Shown piece by piece: positions 31,619 through 40,543 of a stretch of DNA of 64,000 nt (the first letter of the stretch is position 1; every line of letters begins with the position of its first letter). The stretch is from Streptomyces sp. NBC_01260. GTDB taxonomy: Bacteria; Actinomycetota; Actinomycetes; Streptomycetales; Streptomycetaceae. Both the position numbers and the translations under genes were made by a program. The notes beneath the pieces are model-generated. The model did not search any database. It was not told where the DNA came from and saw only the letters and a list, made by a program, of their open reading frames with translations. Location of the stretch: positions 682,001 through 746,000 of the forward strand of contig NZ_CP108464.1 of NCBI RefSeq assembly GCF_036226405.1, in the 5' to 3' direction.

Positions 31619-32323
31619 CTATCTGGAGGTGATCTCGACGATCGTCCAGCGTCCGTCGCGCAGTCGGGCGGTGACGGAGAGCTGCGCCGCCGCCGTACTG
31701 GCGGCCTTGCCCTGGCGTTCGTAGACCTGGTCCAGGAAGACGAGCAGATGCGCGCTGTCGTGGGTCAGCCGGGTCACTCCGGCGCGTACGACATGGGTGG
31801 TGAGGGTGAGCTTCTGGTCGGCGGCCTGCTTCTCGACCTGGCCGAACAGCGCCGCGTACTGCTGGAGTGCCTTGCCCGCCAGCAGTTGCTTCGCCGACTC
31901 CTTGGTGACGGCGGTGGCCGAGGGGCTGTAGGAGAAGACCTTGCCGAGCGCGTTGGTGACATCTCCCGCGACCCGGGTGGTCGCCTCGCTGTCGGTGAGC
32001 GCCGTGTTGGAGGTGGCGGGGGTGTCGCGCAGCTGACGCCCCATGGCGAAGAGACCGCCACCGGCCACGAGCAGCGCCACGACCAGTACCCCTGCCACGA
32101 GGCGCAGCCTGCGGCGGCCCGCGCCGGATGCCGGCTCGTCCTGCCCCGGCTCGTCCTTCGCGGACTCCTCCGATACGGGCACGTCCGTTACCGGCTCCTG
32201 CGTTCCGGACCCGTCCGTTCCGGGCTCCTGCGGGCGTTCCCCGTCCGCGGTTGCCCCGAGTTCCCCGACGCCCTCCACATCCGTGCCGGTGGTCACGACC
32301 GTCGCCCCTCCCTGCCGCTTCAT
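31619..32323 (-). CDS. Mce-associated membrane protein
   Basis: This 234-residue protein has an acidic N-terminus with Glu/Pro/Thr repeats (about 1-65), a transmembrane segment (LVAGVLVVALLVAGGGLF, about 76-93) and the Mas domain: NTALTDSEATTRVAGDVTNALGKVFSYSP, LAGKALQQYAALFG, VVRAGVTRLTHDSAHLLVFLDQVY and LRDGRWTIVEITSR. ATG 32321-32323 overlaps the stop of the 174-residue gene (ATGA), so it is translationally coupled to it. The domain is close to the protein at 30207. Confidence 0.85.
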   Translation of the reverse strand: MKRQGGATVVTTGTDVEGVGELGATADGERPQEPGTDGSGTQEPVTDVPVSEESAKDEPGQDEPASGAGRRRLRLVAGVLVVALLVAGGGLFAMGRQLRDTPATSNTALTDSEATTRVAGDVTNALGKVFSYSPSATAVTKESAKQLLAGKALQQYAALFGQVEKQAADQKLTLTTHVVRAGVTRLTHDSAHLLVFLDQVYERQGKAASTAAAQLSVTARLRDGRWTIVEITSR

Positions 32324-32844
32324 GTGCCGCTCCCGACCGGTATCGCCGTCAGTGCCTTGACCTTCCAGCCGTCCCCGGTCCGGGCGAGGGTGGCCTCGAA
32401 CCGTTTGCGTTCGGTGCCGCCCTTGCCGGTGCGCGGAGTGACCCGGACATCGACGGTCGCGATCAGCTGCGCGGTACCGGTCCGCTCGTCGAGCGCGATG
32501 AGCGCCGCGTCGGTGACCTTGCCCCTCGCCGTGGAACCGGACTTCGTCAGCTCGCTCGCGTCCTTGGTCCGGGTGCGCTTCAGCTGTTCGTGCAGGGGGC
32601 CGGTCGAGGACCGGAGCCAGCTGCTCAGACCGGCGTCCACGCTCTTGGCGTCCTTGCCGTCCAGGCTGTTGAGCCGGGCGAGGTGCGCACTCCCGTCGGC
32701 CAGCGCGGTGTCCCGGCTCTTGGCGTACGCCAGGTCGTCGTCGCCGCGCGCCCGGGCGTACGACCAGCCGCCGAGTGCGCAGATCAGAGTTGCGGCGGCG
32801 AGCAGTGCGGCCCAGCCGATCGATGTCCTCGTACGCGATGTCAT
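32320..32844 (-). CDS. Mce-associated membrane protein
   Basis: This 174-residue protein has a transmembrane segment (IGWAALLAAATLICALGGW, about 9-27) and a Mas domain: YAKSRDTALADGSAHLARLNSLDG, GLSSWLRSSTGPLHEQLKRTRT, GSTARGKVTDAALIALDERTGTAQLIATVDVRVT and ARTGDGWKVKALTAIPV. Its ATG overlaps the stop of the MceF-like gene and its stop overlaps the next ATG. It is the first of the Mas genes behind mceA-F. Confidence 0.85.
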   Translation of the reverse strand: MTSRTRTSIGWAALLAAATLICALGGWSYARARGDDDLAYAKSRDTALADGSAHLARLNSLDGKDAKSVDAGLSSWLRSSTGPLHEQLKRTRTKDASELTKSGSTARGKVTDAALIALDERTGTAQLIATVDVRVTPRTGKGGTERKRFEATLARTGDGWKVKALTAIPVGSGT

Positions 32845-34106
32845 GAGCCGCCTCCCTGGCCGAGACCCAGCAGACCGGCCATGCCGTCGGCGGCCGGGGC
32901 GGTGTCGGGGGTGACACCGAGCGCCCCGGGAAGCCGGTCCGTCGACTTGTCGTCGCCCAGGAGCATCGAGCCGGGCTTGGCCGGCGGGGGCAGGGCCCCG
33001 CCCTTCGGTGCGTTCGCGCTGCCCCGGACGTTGACGCCCGTTCCGGGCGACGAGGTGCAGCGGGCCTTGGTGTTGAGCGCGGGGCCGGCCGTGACGTCGA
33101 GCCCGTTGCGGTAGGTCGTCCCGCCGTAGCCCGAGGTGCAGGGCAGCGGCTCGAAGAAGGTGACGGACATGCCGAACCGGGCACCGTTCTCGTCCACGGC
33201 ACTGGAGCCCACGGCCGCGACCGCCGGGAGCTTCACCAGCAGTTCCTCCAGTCCGCGCTGCCGGGTGACCGCGACGTCCGAGGTGGTGAGGAGGTTGGCG
33301 ACGACGACGCCGAAGCTCGGGTCCAGGTCCCGCAGGAGTCCGCTGATCTGGCCGGTGGCGTCGGGGGCGACCGCGATCAGCTTGCGCAGATCGGTGTCGG
33401 ACCCCTTCAGCTCGGCGGCCAGTTCCTTGGCACCGGACGCGAAGCCCTTGAGCGCGTCGCCCTGTTCGGCCTGGGTGCGCAGCACGGTCTCGCCGTCGAT
33501 CATCAGCCGGGTGTTGACGGGCAGCGCGTCGTCGGCCGCCTGGACGAAGTCGCTGCTGGTGTCGAGCAGCACCTGGAGGTCGTCGCCGCGCCCCTCGAAG
33601 GCGGTGCCGAATTCGTCGACGACCGTGCGCAGCGACTCCAGGTCGACGGAGCCGGCGAGATCGTCGACGCTGGTGAGTACGTCGGTGACGGGGGCCGGGA
33701 TCGTGGTGTCGGCCTGGTCGATGACGGAGCCGTTCGCCAGGTACGGGCCCTCGGTGCGGGTCGGGCGCAGATCGATGTACTGCTCGCCGACCGAGGAGAG
33801 GTTGGCGACGACGGCCTTGAGGGCGTCCGGGATGGGCGGGGAGTCCTTCTCGATGCGGAGTTCGGCCTCCACCCCGTCGTCGGTGAGCTCGATCGGCCCG
33901 ACCCGGCCCACGGACACGCCCCGGTAGGTGACGTTGGAGTGGGTGAACAGGCCGCCGGTCTGCGGGAGCTGGACCTTGACGGTGTAGTAGCTGCGCATGC
34001 CGACGTAGTGGCCGAGGTCGGCGTAGCGCACCCCGAGGTAGCCGAGGACGAGCACCGCGATGATCAGGAAGGCGATGTTCTTGAGCCGGATGGCCAGGGT
34101 GATCAT
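32841..34106 (-). CDS. MCE-family lipid-transport protein (MceF position)
   Basis: Mce proteins form a hexameric, envelope-spanning tube that passes lipids to a YrbE/MceG ABC transporter. This 421-residue protein has one N-terminal membrane segment (NIAFLIIAVLVLGYLGV, about 9-25), then an MlaD domain (about 38-118; YTVKVQLPQTGGLFTHSNVTYRGVSVGRV...VGEQYIDLRPT) and a long helical domain. Its C-terminus is Pro/Gly-rich. Sixth and last of the six consecutive mce genes, overlapping the fifth by 4 nt. Confidence 0.9.
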   Translation of the reverse strand: MITLAIRLKNIAFLIIAVLVLGYLGVRYADLGHYVGMRSYYTVKVQLPQTGGLFTHSNVTYRGVSVGRVGPIELTDDGVEAELRIEKDSPPIPDALKAVVANLSSVGEQYIDLRPTRTEGPYLANGSVIDQADTTIPAPVTDVLTSVDDLAGSVDLESLRTVVDEFGTAFEGRGDDLQVLLDTSSDFVQAADDALPVNTRLMIDGETVLRTQAEQGDALKGFASGAKELAAELKGSDTDLRKLIAVAPDATGQISGLLRDLDPSFGVVVANLLTTSDVAVTRQRGLEELLVKLPAVAAVGSSAVDENGARFGMSVTFFEPLPCTSGYGGTTYRNGLDVTAGPALNTKARCTSSPGTGVNVRGSANAPKGGALPPPAKPGSMLLGDDKSTDRLPGALGVTPDTAPAADGMAGLLGLGQGGGS

Positions 34107-35266
34107 CGGTTGCTCCCCTTCGTGGCCGGCCCCGTGACCGAGGGAAGCGGCAGCGGCAGGGCCGCACCGGACTTCTGGGCGGTGCTGCCCTGGGCGGCCG
34201 GGGGTGTGGTGCCGCCGGCCGGGTCGAGCGGCGGAATGATCTGGGTGCCGGGCAGGGCCGTCACATCCAGGTAGACGTTGAGGTAGTCGCCCTTCACGCC
34301 GCGCAGCACCTCATCGGTGAACGGGTAGGTCAGCAGCACCTGGAGCGAGTCGGGCAGGTCCTGGCCGGAGTCGGCGAGGGCCTGGAGGGTGGGGGCGAGG
34401 GCCTTGAGGTCGGCGACCATGTCGGCCTTGCTCTTGTTCACCGTGTCGACGGCGACGGTGGAGAGCGTGTCGAGCGAGCGCAGCATCGTCATGAGCGAGC
34501 CGCGCTGCTTCTCAAGGACCTTCATGCCGGGGCTGAGTTTGGTCAGGACCGTGCCGACGTCCTGTTTGCGGGTGGCGAGGGTGGCGGACAGCCGGTTGAC
34601 GCCGTCGAGGGCGTCGGTGATGTCCCCCTTGTGGTCGTCCAGGTCGGTGACGAGGGTGTTGACCCGGCTGAGCATGGAGCGGACCTGGGGTTCCTGTCCG
34701 GCCAGTGCCTTGTTGAGCTCGGTGGTGATGGTCTTCAGCTGGTTGATGCCACCGCCGTTGAGGAGCATCGACAGCGCGCCGAACACCTCCTCGACCTCCG
34801 GGTTCCGGTTGGTCCGGGCGAGCGGGATGCGGTCCCCGTCGGCGAGGGCGCCCTTGGCGGTGCCGGATGCGGGGGGCGAGAGCTGGATGTACTTCTCGCC
34901 GAGCAGGCTGGACTGTTCCAGGTGCGCGTACGCGTTCGCGGGGAGTCTGATCCTCCCGTTGACCCTCATGGTGACCTTGGCGTTCCAGCTGCCCGGGGCC
35001 AGCGAGATCTTGGTGACCCGGCCGATGGCCACGTCGTTGACCTTCACCGAGGACTGCGGGGCGAGGCTGGGCACGTCCCCGAACTCGGCGGTGATCTCGT
35101 ACGGGTGGTCGCCGAGGTCCGCGCCGCCGGGCAGCGGCACCTGGTCGATGCCGGTGAACGTCGGCAGGTCGACCGTGGTGACGATCAGGGCCAGGCCGAC
35201 GCCCGCCGCGAGCACGGCGGCGACGCCGGTCGCGCGGGCGCCGGGTCGGCGCAGTACGCGGCTCAT
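34103..35266 (-). CDS. MCE-family lipid-transport protein (MceE position)
   Basis: This 387-residue protein has an N-terminal hydrophobic segment (GVAAVLAAGVGLALIVTTV, about 14-32), an MlaD domain (PYEITAEFGDVPSLAPQSSVKVNDVAIGRVTKISL...LGEKYIQLSPP) and a helical coiled part (about 160-330). In mycobacteria the fifth Mce protein is a lipoprotein; here no lipobox Cys follows the hydrophobic segment, so it is probably membrane-anchored. It overlaps both neighbours by 4 nt. Confidence 0.9.
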   Translation of the reverse strand: MSRVLRRPGARATGVAAVLAAGVGLALIVTTVDLPTFTGIDQVPLPGGADLGDHPYEITAEFGDVPSLAPQSSVKVNDVAIGRVTKISLAPGSWNAKVTMRVNGRIRLPANAYAHLEQSSLLGEKYIQLSPPASGTAKGALADGDRIPLARTNRNPEVEEVFGALSMLLNGGGINQLKTITTELNKALAGQEPQVRSMLSRVNTLVTDLDDHKGDITDALDGVNRLSATLATRKQDVGTVLTKLSPGMKVLEKQRGSLMTMLRSLDTLSTVAVDTVNKSKADMVADLKALAPTLQALADSGQDLPDSLQVLLTYPFTDEVLRGVKGDYLNVYLDVTALPGTQIIPPLDPAGGTTPPAAQGSTAQKSGAALPLPLPSVTGPATKGSNR

Positions 35267-36378
35267 CGCTTCGCCCCCTTCTTCTGCGTGGCGGTCTTGT
35301 CGGGGGTGCCGTAGACGGTGCCCACGGCGGGCAGCGGCAGCGAGGGCAGCGCCTTCTGGCGGGCGGTGTCCACGGGCGAGAGTCCGCTCAGGCCGGCGGA
35401 CTCGTCCGTGAGCGGTCCGCCCATGGAGAGCTCGTTGAGGTTGGTGCGGCCGTTGATGGTGCGGTTCAACGGGTCGTAGGCCTTGATCACGTTGTCCGCG
35501 GCGAGCGGCAGCGTGTCCATCGACTCCGCGAGCGAGGCCCGTTGGTCGACCAGGGTCTGGGTGACCGGCACCAGGGCGTCCACGTTCGCCTTCAGGACGC
35601 CTCGGTTGTCCTTGATGAAGGTCTTGACCTGGCCGAGGGCGGTGCCCAGTTCCTTCAGGGCCGCGCTGAGGTTCGACTTGTCGTCGGCGAGGAATCCGGT
35701 GACCGAGTTGAGCTGCTGTTCGGCCTCGCGGACGTTGCCGTCGTTGTCCTTCAGCATGGTGGTGAAGGTCTGCAGGTAGGACAGGGTGTCGAAGAGGTTC
35801 CCGCTGCTCTTGTCGAGGGTCTTCGTCGCCTTGCCGAACTGCTCGATGGAGTCCCCGATCGCCTTTCCGTTGCCGTCGAGGTTCTTCGCTCCGGTGTCCA
35901 GGAGCTTCGCCAGCGCGCCGTCGGCGTTGGCCCCGTCGGGCCCGAGCGCGGTGGAGAGTTCCGTGATGGAGGCGTACAGCTGATCGACCTCGACCGGGGT
36001 CGCGTTGTGCGACGCGGGCAGTTCGGCCTCGTCCGCCAGCACCGGTCCCCCTTTGTACGCGGGGGCGAGCTGGACGTACCGGTCGGCGACCAGGCTGGGG
36101 GCGACGACCACGGCATGCACGTCCTTGGGCACCTTGACGCCCTTGTCGACGCGGAGTCTGACCTCGACCTCCTCTCCCTTCGGCCGCACCGACTCGACGG
36201 TGCCGACCTTCACTCCGAGGATCCGCAGGTCCGATCCGGCGTACACGCCGGTGGCCTGGTCGAAGTAGGCGGTGACGGTCGTCCTGCCCTCGTCGTCCAA
36301 GGCCAGCACGCCGGAGGTGGCCGCGACGGCCACGACGGCGAGTCCGGCGCCGATGCCGACGATGCGCGTGATTCTCAT
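35263..36378 (-). CDS. MCE-family lipid-transport protein (MceD position)
   Basis: This 371-residue protein has a membrane segment (IVGIGAGLAVVAVAATSGVLAL, about 5-26), an MlaD domain (TTVTAYFDQATGVYAGSDLRILGVKVGTVESV...VADRYVQLAPAY) and long helices with repeated heptad-like patterns (about 140-330) that form the transport channel. It lies 1 nt after the mceC stop and overlaps mceE by 4 nt. Confidence 0.9.
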   Translation of the reverse strand: MRITRIVGIGAGLAVVAVAATSGVLALDDEGRTTVTAYFDQATGVYAGSDLRILGVKVGTVESVRPKGEEVEVRLRVDKGVKVPKDVHAVVVAPSLVADRYVQLAPAYKGGPVLADEAELPASHNATPVEVDQLYASITELSTALGPDGANADGALAKLLDTGAKNLDGNGKAIGDSIEQFGKATKTLDKSSGNLFDTLSYLQTFTTMLKDNDGNVREAEQQLNSVTGFLADDKSNLSAALKELGTALGQVKTFIKDNRGVLKANVDALVPVTQTLVDQRASLAESMDTLPLAADNVIKAYDPLNRTINGRTNLNELSMGGPLTDESAGLSGLSPVDTARQKALPSLPLPAVGTVYGTPDKTATQKKGAKR

Positions 36379-36379
36379 G

Positions 36380-37399
36380 TCAGCGGCCGCCTTGCTGCTT
36401 GGGTGGCATGCATCCGGTCGCCGGGGGCGTGCCGGCGGGGAGGTAGTCCCTCGGGACGACCCCGCAGACGTAGTTGTCGAGCCAGCGGCCGTTGCCGATC
36501 GTGTTGCCGACGAGCCGGTTGTAGGAACCCGCCAGCGACAGCACCTTGTCGAGGCTCTTGCGGTTCTTCACCAGGACGGCGGTGACCCGGCCGAGCGACT
36601 CCAGGGTGGGCTTCAGCTGCTTGTTGTTGTCCGCGACCAGGCCGGTGAGCTGGGTGCCGAGGTCCCGGGTGCCGGTGAGCAGCAGATGGATGGAGTCCCG
36701 CCGGGCCTGGATCTCGCCGAGGAGCAGGTTGCCGTCCTCCAGCAGGGTCTCGAAGCTGCTCTTCTTGTGGGCGAGGGTTTTGGTCAGCTGCTTGCTGCCC
36801 TTGAGGAGCGTGGCCAGCTGGGCGTCGCGCTGGGACACGGTCCTGGAAAGAGCGGAGAGCCCGTCGGCGGCGCTCTTCACATCGGGCGGCGAGTCCTTGA
36901 AGGTGGCGGAGATCGTCTCGAAGCTCTTGGCGAGCTGCTTGGTGTCGATCTCGCCGATGGTCTCGCCGAGTCCGTTGAACGCCTGGGTGACGTCGTACGG
37001 AGAGGTGGTACGGCTCGCGGTGATGCGCCGGTCCGGGTCCTGCGGCCCGGTGCCGAGCGGGTCGACGGCGAGGTACTTGTCGCCCAGCAGGGTCTTGATG
37101 GCGATGCCCACGGTGGAGGAGTTGCCGATCCAGGCGTCCTTGACCCGGAAGCTGACCTTCACCCTGGCGCCGTCGAGCGAGACTCCGGTGACCTCGCCGA
37201 CCTTGACGCCGGCGATGCGTACCTCGTCGCCGTCGCCGAGCCCGGCGGACTCGGTGAAGTCAGCGGTGTAGGTGGTGCCGCCGCCGATGAAGGGCAACGA
37301 GTCGGCGCGGTAGGCGCCGAGGCCGATGAGGGCCAGGACGAGGAGTCCGGCGATGCCGATGGCGACGGGGTTGCGTTCCCGCAGGGGTTTGATTCTCAT
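36380..37399 (-). CDS. MCE-family lipid-transport protein (MceC position)
   Basis: This 339-residue protein has a membrane segment (VAIGIAGLLVLALIGLGAY, about 12-30), an MlaD domain (TYTADFTESAGLGDGDEVRIAGVKVGEVTGVSL...LLGDKYLAVDPLG) and a long helical region. It ends in a Cys-containing tail (NYVCGVVPRDYLPAG). ATG 37399 is chosen because it overlaps the stop of mceB (ATGA); a GTG three codons upstream is possible. Confidence 0.9.
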   Translation of the reverse strand: MRIKPLRERNPVAIGIAGLLVLALIGLGAYRADSLPFIGGGTTYTADFTESAGLGDGDEVRIAGVKVGEVTGVSLDGARVKVSFRVKDAWIGNSSTVGIAIKTLLGDKYLAVDPLGTGPQDPDRRITASRTTSPYDVTQAFNGLGETIGEIDTKQLAKSFETISATFKDSPPDVKSAADGLSALSRTVSQRDAQLATLLKGSKQLTKTLAHKKSSFETLLEDGNLLLGEIQARRDSIHLLLTGTRDLGTQLTGLVADNNKQLKPTLESLGRVTAVLVKNRKSLDKVLSLAGSYNRLVGNTIGNGRWLDNYVCGVVPRDYLPAGTPPATGCMPPKQQGGR

Positions 37400-38427
37400 G
37401 CCAGGCACCTCGGCTGGGTGATCGCGATGCCGGTGGGCGGCGCGCTGCCGTCCTCGGTGCTCACACCGCTGACCCTGGCCTCGCAGAGATAGAGGTTGAG
37501 CCAGGACCCGTACGAGGCGAGGCGGCCGATCGCCTCCATCTTGGCCGGGGTCTTCTTCAGGAAGTTCTCGATCTGCGGGGTTCCCTTGCCCAGCTGGTCC
37601 GAGAGCCGCCCGAGCTGCTTGATGTCGTCCTTGAGGGGCTGGCGTCCGTCCTGGAGCAGATCGGCGGTGACGGTGGTCAGCGCGCCCATCGCGGTGACTG
37701 CCTGTCCGAGCGGCTTGCGGTCGCCGGAGAAGCCCGTGACGAGCTGCTGGAGCGTGTCGACGAGGTCGTTGAAGCCGGCCTCCCGGTCGTTCACGGTCTT
37801 CAGGACCGTGTTGAGGTTCTTGATCACCTCACCGATCACCTTGTCCTTGGCCGCGACCGTGGAGGTCAGTGAGCCGACGTGCTGGAGGATGCTGTCGACG
37901 GTGCCGCCCTCGCCCTGGAGCACCTGGACGATGGAGCCGGCGAGCTGGTTGACGTCGGGCGGGGACAGTCCTTCGAAGAGCGGCTGGAAGCCGTTGAAGA
38001 GCTGGGTCAGGTCGAGCGCGGGTGTGGTGCGTGAGAGCGGAATGGTCGCTCCGGCGTCGAAGCTCCTGCCGACCGGTCCGGCGCCCTGGTCGAGGTCGAT
38101 GTAGCGCTGGCCGACCATGTTGAGATATTTGATCGAGGCGGTCACCGAGGCGGGGAGGCTGCGCCCCTTGCGGACGGCGAAGCCGACCTCGGCGAGCCGC
38201 TTGTCCGCGACCTTGATCGACTCGACCTGCCCGACCTTGACCCCGGCGATCCGTACGCTGTCGCCGACGATCAGCCCGGTGGCGTCGGTGAACCTCGCCT
38301 TGTACGTGGTGGTGTCACCGACCCCGGTGTTGGCGATGGACAGCCCCAGGACGGTGGTGGCCAGGACGGTCACCAGGATGAAGACGATCGATTTCGCGAG
38401 CGGTCCCGCGAGGGAGCGGCGCTTCAC
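37396..38427 (-). CDS. MCE-family lipid-transport protein (MceB position)
   Basis: This 343-residue protein has a membrane segment (SIVFILVTVLATTVLGLSI, about 13-31), an MlaD domain (TTYKARFTDATGLIVGDSVRIAGVKVGQVESI...MVGQRYIDLDQG) and helices (about 140-310). The end, WLNLYLCEARVSG, resembles MceB proteins, with a Cys near the C-terminus. It overlaps mceA and mceC by 4 nt. Confidence 0.9.
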   Translation of the reverse strand: MKRRSLAGPLAKSIVFILVTVLATTVLGLSIANTGVGDTTTYKARFTDATGLIVGDSVRIAGVKVGQVESIKVADKRLAEVGFAVRKGRSLPASVTASIKYLNMVGQRYIDLDQGAGPVGRSFDAGATIPLSRTTPALDLTQLFNGFQPLFEGLSPPDVNQLAGSIVQVLQGEGGTVDSILQHVGSLTSTVAAKDKVIGEVIKNLNTVLKTVNDREAGFNDLVDTLQQLVTGFSGDRKPLGQAVTAMGALTTVTADLLQDGRQPLKDDIKQLGRLSDQLGKGTPQIENFLKKTPAKMEAIGRLASYGSWLNLYLCEARVSGVSTEDGSAPPTGIAITQPRCLA

Positions 38428-39737
38428 TTGAGCTTCACCTCCGCGCCGCGGAAGGCCGGACCGATGAGCACGCTGCTCCAGTCGGGCAGGGTCTGCGGCT
38501 GGACTTTCAGTGAGGGAGCGACCAGCTCGTTGACGAGCCGGCTCTCCTGCGGGGAGTTGGGCATGCCGAGGGAGGTGTCCGTGGCCTTGGGCCCGGTGCC
38601 GGCCGCCTCTCCGGCGGCCGCCTTGTCGCCGGGGGCCGGCGATGCGGCAGCGCGTCCGGCGGCCGTCGGCGCGGCCGTGCCGACGTACGGCACGGAGTAG
38701 CAGTGCGGTCCGCCGGTCGCGTCGTAGACCGGGGTGTCCTTGCCGGGCACGTACTTCCCCTTGGACTTCACGGACTTGACGGTGACGTGGAGGCCGGGCT
38801 GTCCGGTGCCCTTGCCGAGCGCCTTGTCCATCGCCGGGACGAATCCGGCCACGGTCCGCAGGGTGCAGGGGAACTCGTCGGAGTACTTCGCAAGGAGTTC
38901 CAGCGTGGGCCTGCCCGTGGCGGAGAGCCGGATCAGGTTGTCCTTGTTCTCCTGGAGGAACGTGGTGAGGTCATGCGCGGAGGCGGTCGTGGAGCCGTAG
39001 AGATCGGCGAGCTCCGCCTGCTGGTCGGCGATGGTGCCGCTGGTGGTGGTGAAGTCGGTGAGTGCGTCCAGGACGTCCGGTGCGGCGTCCCCGTACACCC
39101 TGCTCACTTTGACGAGTTCCTTGATGTCGGCGTTGAGCGTGGGGAGCTGGGGGTTGAACTTCTGGAGGTGCGCGTCGAGCCTGACGAGGGTGTCGCCGAG
39201 CTTCTCGCCGCGTCCCCGGAGTGCCTGGGAGACCGCGTTGAGGGTGGCGGAGAGCTTCTCCGGCTGCACCGCGGTCAGCAGCGGCAGGACGTTGTCGAGG
39301 ACCTCTTCCAGCTCGATGGCGTTGCTGGAGCGGTCCTGCGGGATGACGGCTCCGGCCCGCAGCGTCCGCGCGGAGGGCACCGCGGGCGGTACGAGCGCGA
39401 CGAACCGTTCGCCGAACAGGGTGGTGGGCAGCATCTGGGCGGTCACGTCGGCCGGGATCCGGTCGAGTTTGCCGGGCTGGATGGCCAGGGTGAGGCGGGC
39501 GCCCTCGCCGTCGGCCGAGATGTCGCGGACCTGCCCGATGACGACGCCGCGCAGCTTCACATCGGCGTTGTCGTGCATCTCGTTGCCGACGCTCGCGGTC
39601 CGTACCGTCACGGTCGCGTCGTCGGTGAAGTCCTTGTTGTACACGGCCACCGACACCCAGATGAGTACGGCGGGCACGAGCAGGAGGGCCACTCCGGCGA
39701 GTCTGCGGCGAGCGGTCTGCGTGGTCCGGGTGTTCAT
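38424..39737 (-). CDS. MCE-family lipid-transport protein (MceA position)
   Basis: The largest of the set (437 residues), it has a membrane segment (LAGVALLLVPAVLIWVSVAVY, about 13-33), an MlaD domain (TVRTASVGNEMHDNADVKLRGVVIGQVRDI...LFGERFVALVPP), a helical channel region, and a Pro/Ala-rich loop (about 345-385). The conserved LLAKYSDEFPCTLRTVAGFVP segment is typical of MceA proteins. It starts on the last base of the YrbE stop region, directly behind the second permease. Confidence 0.9.
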   Translation of the reverse strand: MNTRTTQTARRRLAGVALLLVPAVLIWVSVAVYNKDFTDDATVTVRTASVGNEMHDNADVKLRGVVIGQVRDISADGEGARLTLAIQPGKLDRIPADVTAQMLPTTLFGERFVALVPPAVPSARTLRAGAVIPQDRSSNAIELEEVLDNVLPLLTAVQPEKLSATLNAVSQALRGRGEKLGDTLVRLDAHLQKFNPQLPTLNADIKELVKVSRVYGDAAPDVLDALTDFTTTSGTIADQQAELADLYGSTTASAHDLTTFLQENKDNLIRLSATGRPTLELLAKYSDEFPCTLRTVAGFVPAMDKALGKGTGQPGLHVTVKSVKSKGKYVPGKDTPVYDATGGPHCYSVPYVGTAAPTAAGRAAASPAPGDKAAAGEAAGTGPKATDTSLGMPNSPQESRLVNELVAPSLKVQPQTLPDWSSVLIGPAFRGAEVKLK

Positions 39738-40540
39738 CAGCCGGCCACCTTCACCGTCGTCGTGGCGCCCCAGATGGCGAGCGAGAGGAAGAAGTCGGTG
39801 ACGCTGATCAGCACGATCGCGTTGCGCACCGACCGGCCGACCGCCACCCCCACCCCGGCGGGTCCGCCGGTGGCGTGGAAGCCGTAGTAACAGTGCGCGA
39901 GGATCACCATCACGCTGAAGATCAGCACTTTGAGCACCGACAGCAGCACATCCTGCGGGGACAGGAACAGATTGAAGTAGTGGTCGTAGGTGCCGGCCGA
40001 CTGCCCGTTGAACAGGACGGTGACGTAGCGGGAGGAGACGTAGGAGGAGAGCAGCCCGATCGCGTAGAGCGGGATGATGGCGACGACCCCGGCGATGATG
40101 CGGGTGGTGACGAGGTAGGGCATGGACCGCACCCCCATCGCCTCCAGGCCGTCGATCTCCTCGTTGATCCGCATGGCGCCGAGCTGCGCGGTGAAGCCCG
40201 CTCCCACGGTCGCGGAGAGCGCGAGTCCGGCGACGAGCGGGGCGATCTCACGGGTGTTGAAGTAGGCGGAGATGAAGCCGGTGAAGGCGGCGGTGCCGAT
40301 CTGGTTGAGCGCCGCGTACCCCTGGAGGCCGACGACCGTTCCGGTGGCCAGCGTCATCGCGATCATCACGCCGATGGTGCCACCGACGACGCCGAGGCCG
40401 CCGCTGCCGAAGGCGACTTCGGCGAGGAGCCGCTGCACCTCTTTGAGATAGCGCCGCAGCGTCCTGGGGATCCAGAGCAGCGCCCTTACGTAGAAGGTGA
40501 GTTGGTCACCGGATCGGTCGAGCCAGCTGAGCATCGACAT
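39737..40540 (-). CDS. YrbE/MlaE-type permease (YrbEB position)
   Basis: This 267-residue permease of the Mce ABC importer has about five to six membrane segments. Family motifs are GTIGVMIAMTLATGTVVGLQGYAAL, VAGLALSATVGAGFTAQLGAMRINEEIDGLEAMGVRSMPYLVTTRI (the coupling helix with EIDxLEAMG) and VLISVTDFFLSLAIWG. It forms a heterodimer with the YrbEA protein and binds the MceG ATPase. The start is 3 nt behind the first permease. Confidence 0.92.
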   Translation of the reverse strand: MSMLSWLDRSGDQLTFYVRALLWIPRTLRRYLKEVQRLLAEVAFGSGGLGVVGGTIGVMIAMTLATGTVVGLQGYAALNQIGTAAFTGFISAYFNTREIAPLVAGLALSATVGAGFTAQLGAMRINEEIDGLEAMGVRSMPYLVTTRIIAGVVAIIPLYAIGLLSSYVSSRYVTVLFNGQSAGTYDHYFNLFLSPQDVLLSVLKVLIFSVMVILAHCYYGFHATGGPAGVGVAVGRSVRNAIVLISVTDFFLSLAIWGATTTVKVAG

Positions 40541-40543
40541 CGG